From contig JAUXVJ010000031.1 of assembly GCA_030684515.1 (NCBI GenBank), positions 108,700-172,699 on the forward strand: a stretch of DNA of 64,000 bases. The letters run 5' to 3'. Source of the DNA: Actinomycetota bacterium (GTDB lineage Bacteria > Actinomycetota > Actinomycetes > S36-B12). A program made the position numbers and the translations under genes. Of this stretch, positions 55,004 to 62,973 are shown in pieces (position 1 is the stretch's first letter; each line of letters starts with the position of its first letter). A model generated the notes under the pieces. That model did no database searches. It worked only from the letters and a program-made list of their open reading frames with translations, and had not been told where the DNA came from.

Positions 55004-56233
55004 ATGAGTCTTCCGCCGGGCTACGACGAATCCGCGAGTGTGCGGTATGTCTCAGAACCCATTAAAGAATCAGTGCGCAGTCCCTTTGCGCGCGATCGCG
55101 CACGTGTTCTTCACTCGGCGGGATTGCGTCGCCTTGCTGCAAAGACCCAGGTCATGACGACCGGGATGAATGACTTCCCGCGCACCCGTTTGACGCACAC
55201 CCTTGAAGTTGCGCAGATCGCGCGTGAACTAGGTGAAGCACTCGGCTGTGATCCAGATGTCGTTGAAGTCGCCGGCCTCGCGCACGATCTCGGGCACCCG
55301 CCATTTGGTCACAACGGTGAATCCGAACTCAATCGGCTCTCGGACAGCATCGGCGGCTTTGAAGGCAATGCCCAAACTCTGCGGATTGTGGCGCGCCTTG
55401 AGGCGAAGATCTTTGACGACGCAGGGCAAAGCGCCGGGCTCAATCTCACGCGCGCAACCTTGGATGCCTCATGCAAGTACCCGTGGGCACGACAGGAGGG
55501 CAATCCGAAGTTCGGCTACTACGTCGACGACGAGCCGATCTTTAGATGGCTTCGTGAAGGCGCCCCGGGGCAGGAGCACTGCATCGAAGAGCAAGTAATG
55601 AACTGGGCTGATGACGTGGCCTATTCCATTCACGATGTTGAGGATGCAATTCAGGCCGGCTTGGTTACTTTTGACGAGCTTCGTGACCCGACCAATATGC
55701 GAATTCTCGTCGACACGGCAAGCCGGCGACTTGGACCAAGCCGCGATCAGGCGGAATTGAGCGCGGCACTTGATCGCCTGCTTGGCCTTGAGTACTGGCC
55801 CTCGGAATTCGATGGATCTATGCGATCCCTTGCCGCGCTCAAGCGCGCTACCAGTTACCTGACTTCACGCTTTTGCGTGAGCACCCAGGTGGCCACTCGT
55901 ATTCACTATGGCGATCAGCCGCTCACCAGATATGCAGCAAATCTTGTGGTGCCCGATGAAGTGCGTGACGAGGTCGAGGTGATGAAGGCCATTGCCGTTC
56001 ACTTCGTCGTTGGTCGGCCAGGCATCGACGTGGAACGGGCAAAGCAGCGTGAGCTGCTGGCCGAGGTCGTGCACGCCCTTCGTTTGGACGAGGGGAGATC
56101 GCTGGAGAACTGGCTCAAGGAGACCTACGAGAACGCCCAGACCGATGGCGAGCGACTCCGGGTGATCATCGACCAAGTCGCCAGCCTGACTGACGTGAGC
56201 GTGGTGCGCTGGCACGAGCGCCTGATCCGATGA
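55004..56233 (+). CDS. dgt: Deoxyguanosinetriphosphate triphosphohydrolase-like protein
   Basis: HD-domain dNTP triphosphohydrolase of about 409 aa. It has SPFARDRARVLHSAGLRRLA and TRLTHTLEVAQIAREL, with metal ligands in GLAHDLGHPPFGHNGE (HD, about residues 93-108) and in NWADDVAYSIHDVEDA. Such enzymes remove tripolyphosphate from dNTPs and keep pools balanced. ATG 55004 is chosen; an earlier in-frame start at 54974 adds ten non-family residues. Located 32 nt before dnaG, the usual actinobacterial arrangement. Confidence 0.92.
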   Translation: MSLPPGYDESASVRYVSEPIKESVRSPFARDRARVLHSAGLRRLAAKTQVMTTGMNDFPRTRLTHTLEVAQIARELGEALGCDPDVVEVAGLAHDLGHPPFGHNGESELNRLSDSIGGFEGNAQTLRIVARLEAKIFDDAGQSAGLNLTRATLDASCKYPWARQEGNPKFGYYVDDEPIFRWLREGAPGQEHCIEEQVMNWADDVAYSIHDVEDAIQAGLVTFDELRDPTNMRILVDTASRRLGPSRDQAELSAALDRLLGLEYWPSEFDGSMRSLAALKRATSYLTSRFCVSTQVATRIHYGDQPLTRYAANLVVPDEVRDEVEVMKAIAVHFVVGRPGIDVERAKQRELLAEVVHALRLDEGRSLENWLKETYENAQTDGERLRVIIDQVASLTDVSVVRWHERLIR

Positions 56234-56265
56234 AGGCGGTCAGGCTACGCGCCTAGACTGCCCGC

Positions 56266-58143
56266 ATGGCAGGCCGGATTCGCGATGAGGACATCGCTCT
56301 GGTCCGCGAGCGGGCTCGGATCGACGATGTGGTGCGCGAATACGTCACCTTGAAGTCCGCTGGTGGCGGTTCCTTGAAGGGCCTTTGCCCCTTTCACGAT
56401 GAGCGCTCGCCAAGTTTCCACGTCACACCAAGCCGAGGCATGTGGTACTGCTTTGGCTGCGGCGAAGGTGGCGATGTCCTGGGCTTCCTCCAGAAGATCG
56501 ACCATCTGAGTTTTGCTGAGTCAGTTGAGAAACTCGCTGACAAGACTGGTGTTGAACTCCGCTATGTCGACGGTGGCGCGGCCATCAACCGGCAGCAAGG
56601 TCAGCGCACGCGACTTGTCGAAGCTCACAAGCTGGCAGCGAAGTTCTACGTTGAGCAGCTGGCCACTCCAGACGCTCAGATTGCTCGAGATTTCCTGACC
56701 TCCCGCGGCTTTGATGCCGAGGCGGCCAAGTCCTTCGGTGTCGGTTACGCACCGAAATCCTGGGACGCATTGACGAACACCCTGCGCAAGCAGGGATTCA
56801 CCGATGCTGAATTGCTCGCCGGCGGCCTGTTGAGTCAGGGCAATCGCGGGGCCTACGACAGATTCCGTGGTCGTTTGGTGTGGCCGATTCGTGAGCTCGG
56901 CGGCGATGTCATCGGCTTTGGCGCGCGCAAGCTGTATGACGATGACGACGGTCCCAAGTATCTGAATACGCCTGAGACGCCTATCTACAAGAAGAGTCAG
57001 GTTCTGTATGGCCTGGATATGGCGCGCAAAGAGGTCTCCAAGCAGCAGCAAGCCGTGATCGTCGAGGGCTACACCGATGTCATGGCCTGCCATCTCGCGG
57101 GCATCACCACTGCAGTAGCCACGTGTGGCACTGCATTCGGCTCCGAGCACATCAAAGTGCTGCGCCGCCTGCTGATGGATGACGATCAGATGCGCGGCGA
57201 AGTCGTGTTCACCTTCGATGGCGACGCGGCGGGTCAGAAGGCGGCACTGCGTGCCTTTGACGAAGATCAACGGTTCGTCGCGAACACCTTTGTCGCTGTT
57301 GAGCCATCAGGCATGGATCCATGCGATCTGCGTCTGGCCAAGGGCGATGAGGCCGTGGTCGCACTTGTCGATCACCGGGTTCCGCTCTTCCAGTTCGCGA
57401 TCAAGTCGATCCTTGCTGCGCACGATCTGGATCGTGCTGAGGGTCGCATCGCCGCATTGCGTGAGGCAGCGCCCGTTGTCGCCAAGATCAAGGACGCTGC
57501 ACTGCGCCCGGAGTACACGCGGCTGCTCGCCGGGTGGTTGGGCCTTGACGTGCCGGCGGTCACGGCCGCTGTCGGGCAACGACCGGCGCCCACGCAACGC
57601 CCGAGTTTCAATCAGGCTCCGGCCGAACAGTCGCGACCGGCGCCCACGCAGCAGATTCCTGCCGCAGATGGACCAGCCTTCACCATCGAACGTGAAGCCT
57701 TGAAGTGCGCGCTGCAGCTGCCCGCTGCGGTTGAAGAGTGGTACCCAGCGCTTGAGCCTTCAGCCTTCACCCACCCGCGGGCTCGCGAAGTCCACACGGC
57801 CGTTGTTCTGGCCGGGCTCCCCACCGCCCGGGTCGATGGGCTGGCATGGATTGACGCTGTGCTCGAAGCCGCGCCAGATGACGAAGTACGCCGCATGATC
57901 CGTGAGCTGTCTGTCGACCCACTTCCCGCTGACGCAGTGCACAGCGATCGCTATGCCACCAGCCTCATCGCCCGCCTGCTCGAACTCGATGCTGGTCGCC
58001 GAATCGTTGACGTTCGCGGGCGCCTGCAAAGAACTGAAGCAGACGAGCAAGGAGACCTGCATCAGCAATTGTTTGCAGAGTTGCTTGAACTTGAGACATA
58101 CCGAAGGTCGCTGCAGGCCGCGGCTTTGGGTGAGCGCGCGTGA
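56266..58143 (+). CDS. dnaG: DNA primase
   Basis: Replication primase of 625 aa. The N-terminal zinc-binding domain carries GLCPFHDERSPSFHV and YCFGCGEGGDV (about 43-70). The RNA polymerase core follows with GFGARKLYDDDDGPKYLNTP and the TOPRIM domain with VIVEGYTDVMA and FTFDGDAAGQKAA. A proline/alanine/glutamine linker separates the C-terminal helicase-binding region (about 475-625). Its stop overlaps a small downstream gene (GTGA). Confidence 0.96.
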   Translation: MAGRIRDEDIALVRERARIDDVVREYVTLKSAGGGSLKGLCPFHDERSPSFHVTPSRGMWYCFGCGEGGDVLGFLQKIDHLSFAESVEKLADKTGVELRYVDGGAAINRQQGQRTRLVEAHKLAAKFYVEQLATPDAQIARDFLTSRGFDAEAAKSFGVGYAPKSWDALTNTLRKQGFTDAELLAGGLLSQGNRGAYDRFRGRLVWPIRELGGDVIGFGARKLYDDDDGPKYLNTPETPIYKKSQVLYGLDMARKEVSKQQQAVIVEGYTDVMACHLAGITTAVATCGTAFGSEHIKVLRRLLMDDDQMRGEVVFTFDGDAAGQKAALRAFDEDQRFVANTFVAVEPSGMDPCDLRLAKGDEAVVALVDHRVPLFQFAIKSILAAHDLDRAEGRIAALREAAPVVAKIKDAALRPEYTRLLAGWLGLDVPAVTAAVGQRPAPTQRPSFNQAPAEQSRPAPTQQIPAADGPAFTIEREALKCALQLPAAVEEWYPALEPSAFTHPRAREVHTAVVLAGLPTARVDGLAWIDAVLEAAPDDEVRRMIRELSVDPLPADAVHSDRYATSLIARLLELDAGRRIVDVRGRLQRTEADEQGDLHQQLFAELLELETYRRSLQAAALGERA

Positions 58144-58643
58144 AGCTGTTCACCAGGGTCGCCAGGAGTCGGCTGCCGAAATCGGCTCGTCAGTCTGCTG
58201 GCGTACCCGTCAGTGAGCGAGTGATTGCCTGGGCTCCCGAGCAACGAGATCCGCACCAATTCGTCATTGCCACCAACACCGGGATCTATGCCAAGGGTTC
58301 ATCCATACCGTGGGCCAGCATCATTCGTGCGCAGTGGAATGAGCCCTTTCTTGAGCTCATCACCGAGCAGCCTGGCGGCTCCAGCCAACGACTACGTATC
58401 CCACTGGATGAACCTGGCAACTTGCCGGCCGCGGTCTACACGCAGGTCACTGCCAATGTGATTGTCAGCGAGCGATTGACACTGGCCAATGGCTCGCAAT
58501 GTCTTGCAGCAGCCAGGCGACAGGCTGGCGACGAGATCACTTGGACGGTGGTGTTCGACGAGGGCGTGGATCCCACGGATCCAGAAAATCGAGCCCAAGC
58601 CGATTTCGCACTCACTGAATTGCGTTCGGCTCTGGGTATTTGA
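58140..58643 (+). CDS. Conserved protein downstream of dnaG, function unknown
   Basis: Protein of 167 aa, no membrane segment. Its start (GTG) overlaps the dnaG stop. It begins with a basic stretch (RVARSRLPKSARQ) and continues VIAWAPEQRDPHQFVIATNT, then GIYAKGSSIPWASIIRAQWN and LELITEQPGGSSQRLRIPLD. This looks like a PH-like beta barrel seen in many actinobacteria at this position, but I do not recognise a defined family. A role linked to replication or cell wall is not supported beyond the overlap. Confidence 0.7.
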   Translation: MKLFTRVARSRLPKSARQSAGVPVSERVIAWAPEQRDPHQFVIATNTGIYAKGSSIPWASIIRAQWNEPFLELITEQPGGSSQRLRIPLDEPGNLPAAVYTQVTANVIVSERLTLANGSQCLAAARRQAGDEITWTVVFDEGVDPTDPENRAQADFALTELRSALGI

Positions 58644-58696
58644 CCTGCGGAAAGCGAGGGCGTGCAGCCTTGCTATTCTCTGCGGGCCGCAATTAA

Positions 58697-58772
58697 TCCC
58701 CCATAGCTCAATTGGCAGAGCATTCGACTGTTAATCGAAGGGTTTCTGGTTCGAGTCCAGATGGGGGAGCCA
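58697..58772 (+). tRNA. tRNA-Asn (GTT)
   Basis: Cloverleaf with acceptor arms TCCCCCA / TGGGGGA, D arm GCTC...GAGC, anticodon arm TTCGA CTGTTAA TCGAA with anticodon GTT, and T arm CTGGT TCGAGTC CAG. CCA is encoded at 58770-58772. Its 3' half is the left repeat of the proposed island. Confidence 0.97.
58742..58769 (+). repeat. Left attachment-like repeat in tRNA-Asn
   Basis: 3' part of tRNA-Asn. Its core TGGTTCGAGTCCAGAT (58747-58762) recurs exactly at 59701-59716, and 25 of 28 bases match between 58742-58769 and 59696-59723. tRNA 3' ends are frequent attB sites for tyrosine recombinases. Confidence 0.75.
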
Positions 58773-58827
58773 CTGCAAGTGCGACGAACAGGTCGAACCA
58801 CGATCTCCACGGCGAGCCTTGACCTTG

Positions 58828-59666
58828 TCACCTCGCGTGCTGGTCACGCTCCCGCTGCCTGATATCCGACTGGAGATCGGTGAGCGATGCCTGCAGTGCC
58901 TCGATGCGGGCGAGCAGCTCCGAGTCCTCCTGCGTCCGGTCGAGCTCGGCCTCGTGCTCGCGGGCCTTCTCCATCGACGCGATGACGATGCCGATCAGCA
59001 GGTTGAAGACCACGAAGGCGGCCACGAGCACATACGACACGAAGAACACCACCGCCCATGGCGTGACGGCGCGGGCCTCGTCGAGGTAGGTGGGGAAGTT
59101 CTCCAGCGTGAGCAGAATGAACAGCGTCAGCATGGCCCGCGTGATGGTGCCCCAGGTCTCGGGCAGCGCCGCCCGAACATCGTCCAGCCGATCATGCCGT
59201 AGAGGAACAGCAGCAGAATGGTGAGCACGATCATGCTCACCATCGACGGGATCGACTTCACGACGGTGAGCAGCAGGATGCGGGCATCGGGCAGGAAGCG
59301 CACAAGGCGCACGATGCGCAGGAGCCTGAGCAGTCGGAGCAGCTGGGCTTGCTCGCGCACAGCCGGGATGAGGACGCCCCCGATGATGATGAAGTCGAAG
59401 ACGTTCCAGGGGCTCTTGAAGAAGTCCTGCGGGCGGCGTCCGTACGACGCCAGCCGGAGCGCGAGTTCGACCAGGAAGATGCCGTAGCAGATCTCGTTGA
59501 GCAGGACGAGCGTGGACTCGTAGGACTCCATGAGCGCCGGGAAGGTCTCCAGGCCCAGGATGATCGCGTTGATGATGATGACGCCGGAGATGGCGAGGTT
59601 GAAGCGATCGGAGTCGACGAGCGTGGCCAGGCGTCCGGGGCGCGCGGCCGGCGTCGTGTCGGTCAT
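58828..59666 (-). pseudogene. Voltage-gated sodium channel (NaChBac-like), frameshifted
   Basis: One-repeat ion channel of about 279 aa if the reading frame is restored. The first part (59666 to about 59165) holds S1-S5: LVDSDRFNLAISGVIIINAI, the S4 voltage sensor RLLRLLRIVRLVRFLPDAR and S5 IVLTILLLFLYGMIGWTMFG. The frame then breaks near GGGCGGCG. The second part (to 58828) restores PETWGTITRAMLTLFIL, the filter segment TLENFP, S6 FNLLIGIVIASMEKA and a coiled-coil tail. Total length is 839 nt, one short of a multiple of three, so a one-base deletion explains the break. It may be a real inactivation or a sequencing error in G/C-rich DNA. Codon use is much more G/C-rich than the surroundings, which suggests transfer. 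Confidence 0.8.
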
Positions 59667-59695
59667 GCGCGCATCGTAGGGCTCGACATCTCTGC

Positions 59696-59723
59696 GTTTT
59701 TGGTTCGAGTCCAGATAGTGGAG
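59696..59723 (+). repeat. Right attachment-like repeat
   Basis: Partial copy of the tRNA-Asn 3' end. It carries the exact core TGGTTCGAGTCCAGAT but has TAGTGGAG where the tRNA has TGGGGGAG, so it cannot form a tRNA. It lies 26 nt before the MDR gene. Confidence 0.75.
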
Positions 59724-59748
59724 CTCAGCACCTCACTAATGTGGCCGT

Positions 59749-60735
59749 ATGCGAGTACAAGTGCTCACCGGCGGTGGCGTGCAAGGCCTAGAGATTCGAG
59801 ATCTTCCCGACCCACAGCCCGGCCCGGGCCAGATTGCCGTGCAAGTCGGGGCAACCTCGCTCAACTTTCGCGACCTCCTGCTGAGCCGCTCCGCCAACGA
59901 GCGGATCCCGCTGTCTGACGGAGCTGGAACCGTCATCGCTGTGGGCGAAGGGGTGGAGTCGGTGGCCGTGGGCGACAAAGTCGCGGGCTGCTTCTTTCAA
60001 GGTTGGCTCGATGGCCGCATCGAAGCCAAGTACCACGAGGCTGCATTGGGTGGCTCGATCGATGGGATGCTCGCCGAAATAGTCGTCTTGCCGGCAGATG
60101 GCGTGGTTGTTGCCCCCCGTGACTGGAGTGACGAGCAAACCGCGACTCTGCCGTGCGCTGGCTTGACTGCTTGGAATGCGCTCGTTGAAGGTCAACAGAT
60201 CCGTGCGGGATCAACCGTGCTGTTGCTGGGCACCGGCGGCGTCTCGGTCTTTGGTCTGCAATTCGCCAAGATGATGGGCGCTCGCGCGATCATCACTTCG
60301 AGCAGCGATGAGAAGCTTGAACGGATGCAAGCCCTCGGTGCCGACACGACAATCAATTACCGCGCCAACGAGGAATGGCAGAACGCGGTGCTTGGGGCGA
60401 CGAACGGGCAAGGCGCAGACCTGGTAGTAGAGGTAGGTGGGGGAGCCACCTTGGAGCGTTCAATGGCCTGCACGCGATTTGGCGGCGAGATCGCGCTCAT
60501 CGGCATGGTGTCAGGACAGGCCTCAGTGAATCCGTTCCCGCTCTTGTCTCGAAGTGTGAACTTGCGAGGGGTCTACGTCGGCAGCCGCCGAATGTTCTCC
60601 GAGATGGTCGCGGCTATTGACGCCAATGCCATGCAACCCGTGATCGACCAGGTGTTCGCATTTGACGAGGCACAGGCTGCCTACCGGCATTTGCGAGGGC
60701 AGGAGCACGTCGGCAAGGTCGTCATTGGCTTCTGA
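59749..60735 (+). CDS. Zinc-independent MDR oxidoreductase (quinone reductase-like)
   Basis: Medium-chain dehydrogenase/reductase of 328 aa. It starts with the GroES-like domain (LNFRDLLLSRSANERIPLSD and GAGTVIAVGEGV) and has VLLLGTGGVSVFGLQFAKMM as the NAD(P) Rossmann motif. The cysteine/histidine zinc ligands of alcohol dehydrogenases are not present, so this is the quinone oxidoreductase / enoyl reductase branch. The substrate is not known. The gene begins just after the right island repeat. Its upstream sequence lacks a clear ribosome site, so the insertion may have replaced its native leader. Confidence 0.88.
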   Translation: MRVQVLTGGGVQGLEIRDLPDPQPGPGQIAVQVGATSLNFRDLLLSRSANERIPLSDGAGTVIAVGEGVESVAVGDKVAGCFFQGWLDGRIEAKYHEAALGGSIDGMLAEIVVLPADGVVVAPRDWSDEQTATLPCAGLTAWNALVEGQQIRAGSTVLLLGTGGVSVFGLQFAKMMGARAIITSSSDEKLERMQALGADTTINYRANEEWQNAVLGATNGQGADLVVEVGGGATLERSMACTRFGGEIALIGMVSGQASVNPFPLLSRSVNLRGVYVGSRRMFSEMVAAIDANAMQPVIDQVFAFDEAQAAYRHLRGQEHVGKVVIGF

Positions 60736-60745
60736 TGAGTCGTTC

Positions 60746-61198
60746 CTACGAACGGACTTCACAGATATCTGCGTAGGCCGCTACTGAGCTATTGAAGGCT
60801 TCGGCTCCTGCCAACTCGTTGCCTTCCCCATGCATGTACCTCTGTTGGAGTGATGTCGCGCGCTCGAATGATTTGAATACCGCCCGGATGTTTGAACTTG
60901 GTAGGCCCTCTGGCCACGGAACAAATGCGTAGTTCGTCAGCGCCCGCTCGAATTGCATGCCACGGGCCACTCGCAGCAATGCTCGTTGCAGCAGCCCGCA
61001 AGCGGCAGCATCAGCTCGGCTCAGGCTCGGCGCGGAATCTTCTTGGTTTGGAACGGTCGAAATACCGGTGGGAGCCGCTTGCGAGATAGTTCCGGGTGGG
61101 ATTTGCGCAACGAAGACAACCAAGCCCAAGGCGGCGGCCGCGCCAAGGATCAATCTGAGCGCAGAGGGGAAACTCCCGAGGCCCTTAACCAGACGCAT
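60746..61198 (-). CDS. Unrecognised protein with N-terminal membrane anchor
   Basis: Protein of 150 aa that I do not recognise. One hydrophobic helix (ALRLILGAAAALGLVVFVA, about residues 13-31) is followed by a polar region with two cysteines, one in AAACGLLQRALLRVARGMQF and one at the C-terminus (YADICEVRS). Outside topology is likely, so a disulfide could form. It converges with the MDR gene and is divergent from the hydratase gene. Composition is like the host genome. Confidence 0.55.
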   Translation of the reverse strand: MRLVKGLGSFPSALRLILGAAAALGLVVFVAQIPPGTISQAAPTGISTVPNQEDSAPSLSRADAAACGLLQRALLRVARGMQFERALTNYAFVPWPEGLPSSNIRAVFKSFERATSLQQRYMHGEGNELAGAEAFNSSVAAYADICEVRS

Positions 61199-61408
61199 CA
61201 GATCACCCCAATCAACACATGGCCGTGTCGGAGCAGTACCTCAAGATAACCGCGGATATGGCAAACCCCGAATTCCCCTCACAGAAGACCGAAGCTTTGG
61301 CGAATCCAAGCTCGCCCAAAAGGTCGGATTTGACCTCGGCACACCTCGTAAAGCGGCTAGGGTCCGCGAGGTACTCCGACTATTTGATGCGAGTGAAGGG
61401 TGAATCCC

Positions 61409-62296
61409 ATGGAACGTCATGAACTTGAGGCGGTCATCTATGAGAAGGACGGGCCGATCGCTCGCATCATCTTGAACCGCCCGGAGAAGGCCAACGCCCA
61501 GAGTTCGGCAATGGTGTGGGATGTCGAGAACTCCCTGAACGACGCTGAGAACGACTACAACATCAAGGTCGTCATCATGAAGGCCAATGGCAGGGGATTC
61601 TCGGCCGGACACGATGTGCCCTCCAGTGGCGCTCCTGCCTACCCGGAGTTCGCCGAGGCGGCCGAGCACGGCCACCCGTGGGCCGGGCAGGCCAAGCTGT
61701 TCACTTGGCCAGTGCTGCACCTGTGGGAGTTCCGCAAGCCGACAATCTCGGCTGTCCAGGGCTACTGCATCGGCGGTGGCACCTACTTCGCACTGCTGAA
61801 CGACATCGTCATCGCTTCGGAGGACTCCTACTTCCAGATGCCACTGCCCCAAGGCCTTGGCTTCCCAGGTGGCGAGACGCTGATCGAGCCCTGGGTCACC
61901 ATGAACTTCCACCAGACCTACGAGTATCTCTATCTCTCGCAGACAATCGACGCTCATGAGGCCAAGCGCATGGGCATGGTCAATCGCGTTGTTCCCGCGG
62001 ATGAGCTTGAGCAGACCGCTGAACTCATTGCTTGGCAGATCGCGCAGGCACCGCTGTCAGTGTTGATGGGCATCAAGGCCGGCGTGAAGCGCGCATGGGA
62101 GTCCATGGGCATGCGCGTGAATCTGCAGAACAGTCTGCAGATGATGGAGATCACTGGTCACGCTGGTGATGTTGCGGATTGGCGCAAGGAGAACGCCGAG
62201 AAGGGCTACGGACCAGCGCCTCGCAAGGTCGCCCAGCAGCGTGCCGAGATCGCACTGGCAGAAGCGCGCAAGAGGTACCCCGACATCAAGGGCTAG
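61409..62296 (+). CDS. Enoyl-CoA hydratase/isomerase family protein
   Basis: Crotonase-fold enzyme of 295 aa. ARIILNRPEKANAQSSAMVW, GRGFSAGHDVPSSG (oxyanion-hole loop) and KPTISAVQGYCIGGGTYFAL (second oxyanion-hole part) follow the family. It has an unusually long loop between the two (AYPEFAEAAEHGHPWAGQAK), and a C-terminal helical extension. The reaction (hydratase, isomerase or hydrolase) cannot be fixed: the catalytic glutamate pair of hydratases is not clear. ATG 61409 is favoured by GAAGGG 10 nt upstream; GTG 61400 is in frame. Confidence 0.85.
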   Translation: MERHELEAVIYEKDGPIARIILNRPEKANAQSSAMVWDVENSLNDAENDYNIKVVIMKANGRGFSAGHDVPSSGAPAYPEFAEAAEHGHPWAGQAKLFTWPVLHLWEFRKPTISAVQGYCIGGGTYFALLNDIVIASEDSYFQMPLPQGLGFPGGETLIEPWVTMNFHQTYEYLYLSQTIDAHEAKRMGMVNRVVPADELEQTAELIAWQIAQAPLSVLMGIKAGVKRAWESMGMRVNLQNSLQMMEITGHAGDVADWRKENAEKGYGPAPRKVAQQRAEIALAEARKRYPDIKG

Positions 62297-62305
62297 GTTC
62301 GCTGC

Positions 62306-62653
62306 ATGGACCAGACGCCCCCATGCCCGCAGTGCAATTGTGAGTTCACCTACGAACTGAGCGGTCTGCTCGTGTGCCCGGAATGCGCCCATGAGTGGTC
62401 GTTGCAAGGCAGTGCAGATGACAGCGCTGCAGCGGTTGTCACTCGCGATGCTGTGGGCAATGTCCTGACCGACGGCGATTCGGTGACCATCATCAAGGAC
62501 GTCAAAGTCAAAGGCAGTTCGTCGCCGCTCAAGGTCGGCACCAAGGTGCGCGACATCAGGTTGGTGCCAGGTGCGGGTGATCACGACATCGACGCAAAGG
62601 TCGATGGCTTCGGCCCGATGATGCTGAAGTCGAGTGTGGTCAAGAAGGCTTAG
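62306..62653 (+). CDS. PhnA/YjdM-type zinc ribbon protein
   Basis: Cytosolic protein of 115 aa. An N-terminal zinc ribbon [21 protein letters not shown] (20 residues from CPQCN to VCPE plus C) is followed by the PhnA domain: [20 protein letters not shown] and [20 protein letters not shown]. PhnA was named for phosphonate use, but that role is doubtful and its activity is unknown. The start is 9 nt after the hydratase stop; the stop overlaps the convergent DUF167 gene by 4 nt. Confidence 0.88.
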   Translation: MDQTPPCPQCNCEFTYELSGLLVCPECAHEWSLQGSADDSAAAVVTRDAVGNVLTDGDSVTIIKDVKVKGSSSPLKVGTKVRDIRLVPGAGDHDIDAKVDGFGPMMLKSSVVKKA

Positions 62654-62934
62654 GCCGACAGGAGCTCCGCGATGCGTGCCATGAGGGCATCGCCATCGTC
62701 AGATCGGATTTCAACGATCTTGGTGCGATTGGTGTGTCCTGAGACCATCTGGACATCGCGCCGGTGGATTCCAAGGGCTGCCGCGAGGTTGTCGATCACT
62801 GCTGCGTTCGCCTGGCCGTCAACTGCTTGAGCGTGCACTGCGACGATGAGTGCTGGCGGCTCGCCATGCGAGCCTCCTACCCGCGAGCGCGATGATCTTG
62901 GCTTGACGCGCACGGTGATCCGGATGGAATCCAT
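62650..62934 (-). CDS. DUF167 (YggU-like) family protein
   Basis: Small protein of 94 aa. [20 protein letters not shown] and [20 protein letters not shown] match the DUF167 pattern, and [13 protein letters not shown] closes the domain. The fold is known but the function is not. ATG 62934 is chosen because the conserved part begins four residues later. An upstream in-frame extension to 63192 overlaps the divergent decarboxylase gene and is not credible. Confidence 0.85.
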   Translation of the reverse strand: MDSIRITVRVKPRSSRSRVGGSHGEPPALIVAVHAQAVDGQANAAVIDNLAAALGIHRRDVQMVSGHTNRTKIVEIRSDDGDALMARIAELLSA

Positions 62935-62973
62935 TTCAGTAATGCAATCACGAGCCCGATTACTGTTGCGCGC

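Larger units (their letters stand above)
58742..59723. mobile_element. Putative miniature tRNA-Asn genomic island
   Basis: Segment of about 0.95 kb between the two copies of the tRNA-Asn 3' end. It contains only a frameshifted sodium-channel gene on the minus strand, whose third codon positions are almost all G or C, unlike the neighbours. No integrase or transposase is visible. I infer a decayed or in-trans mobilised island; it may also be a remnant of a larger insertion. Confidence 0.6.

Noticed and set aside
59696..59760. Second tRNA gene at the right island repeat
   Set aside because: Only the T arm is present; acceptor, D and anticodon arms are missing.
61219..61422. Small 67-codon frame before the hydratase gene
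   Set aside because: No ribosome site, no family pattern, and it overlaps the start of the hydratase gene.
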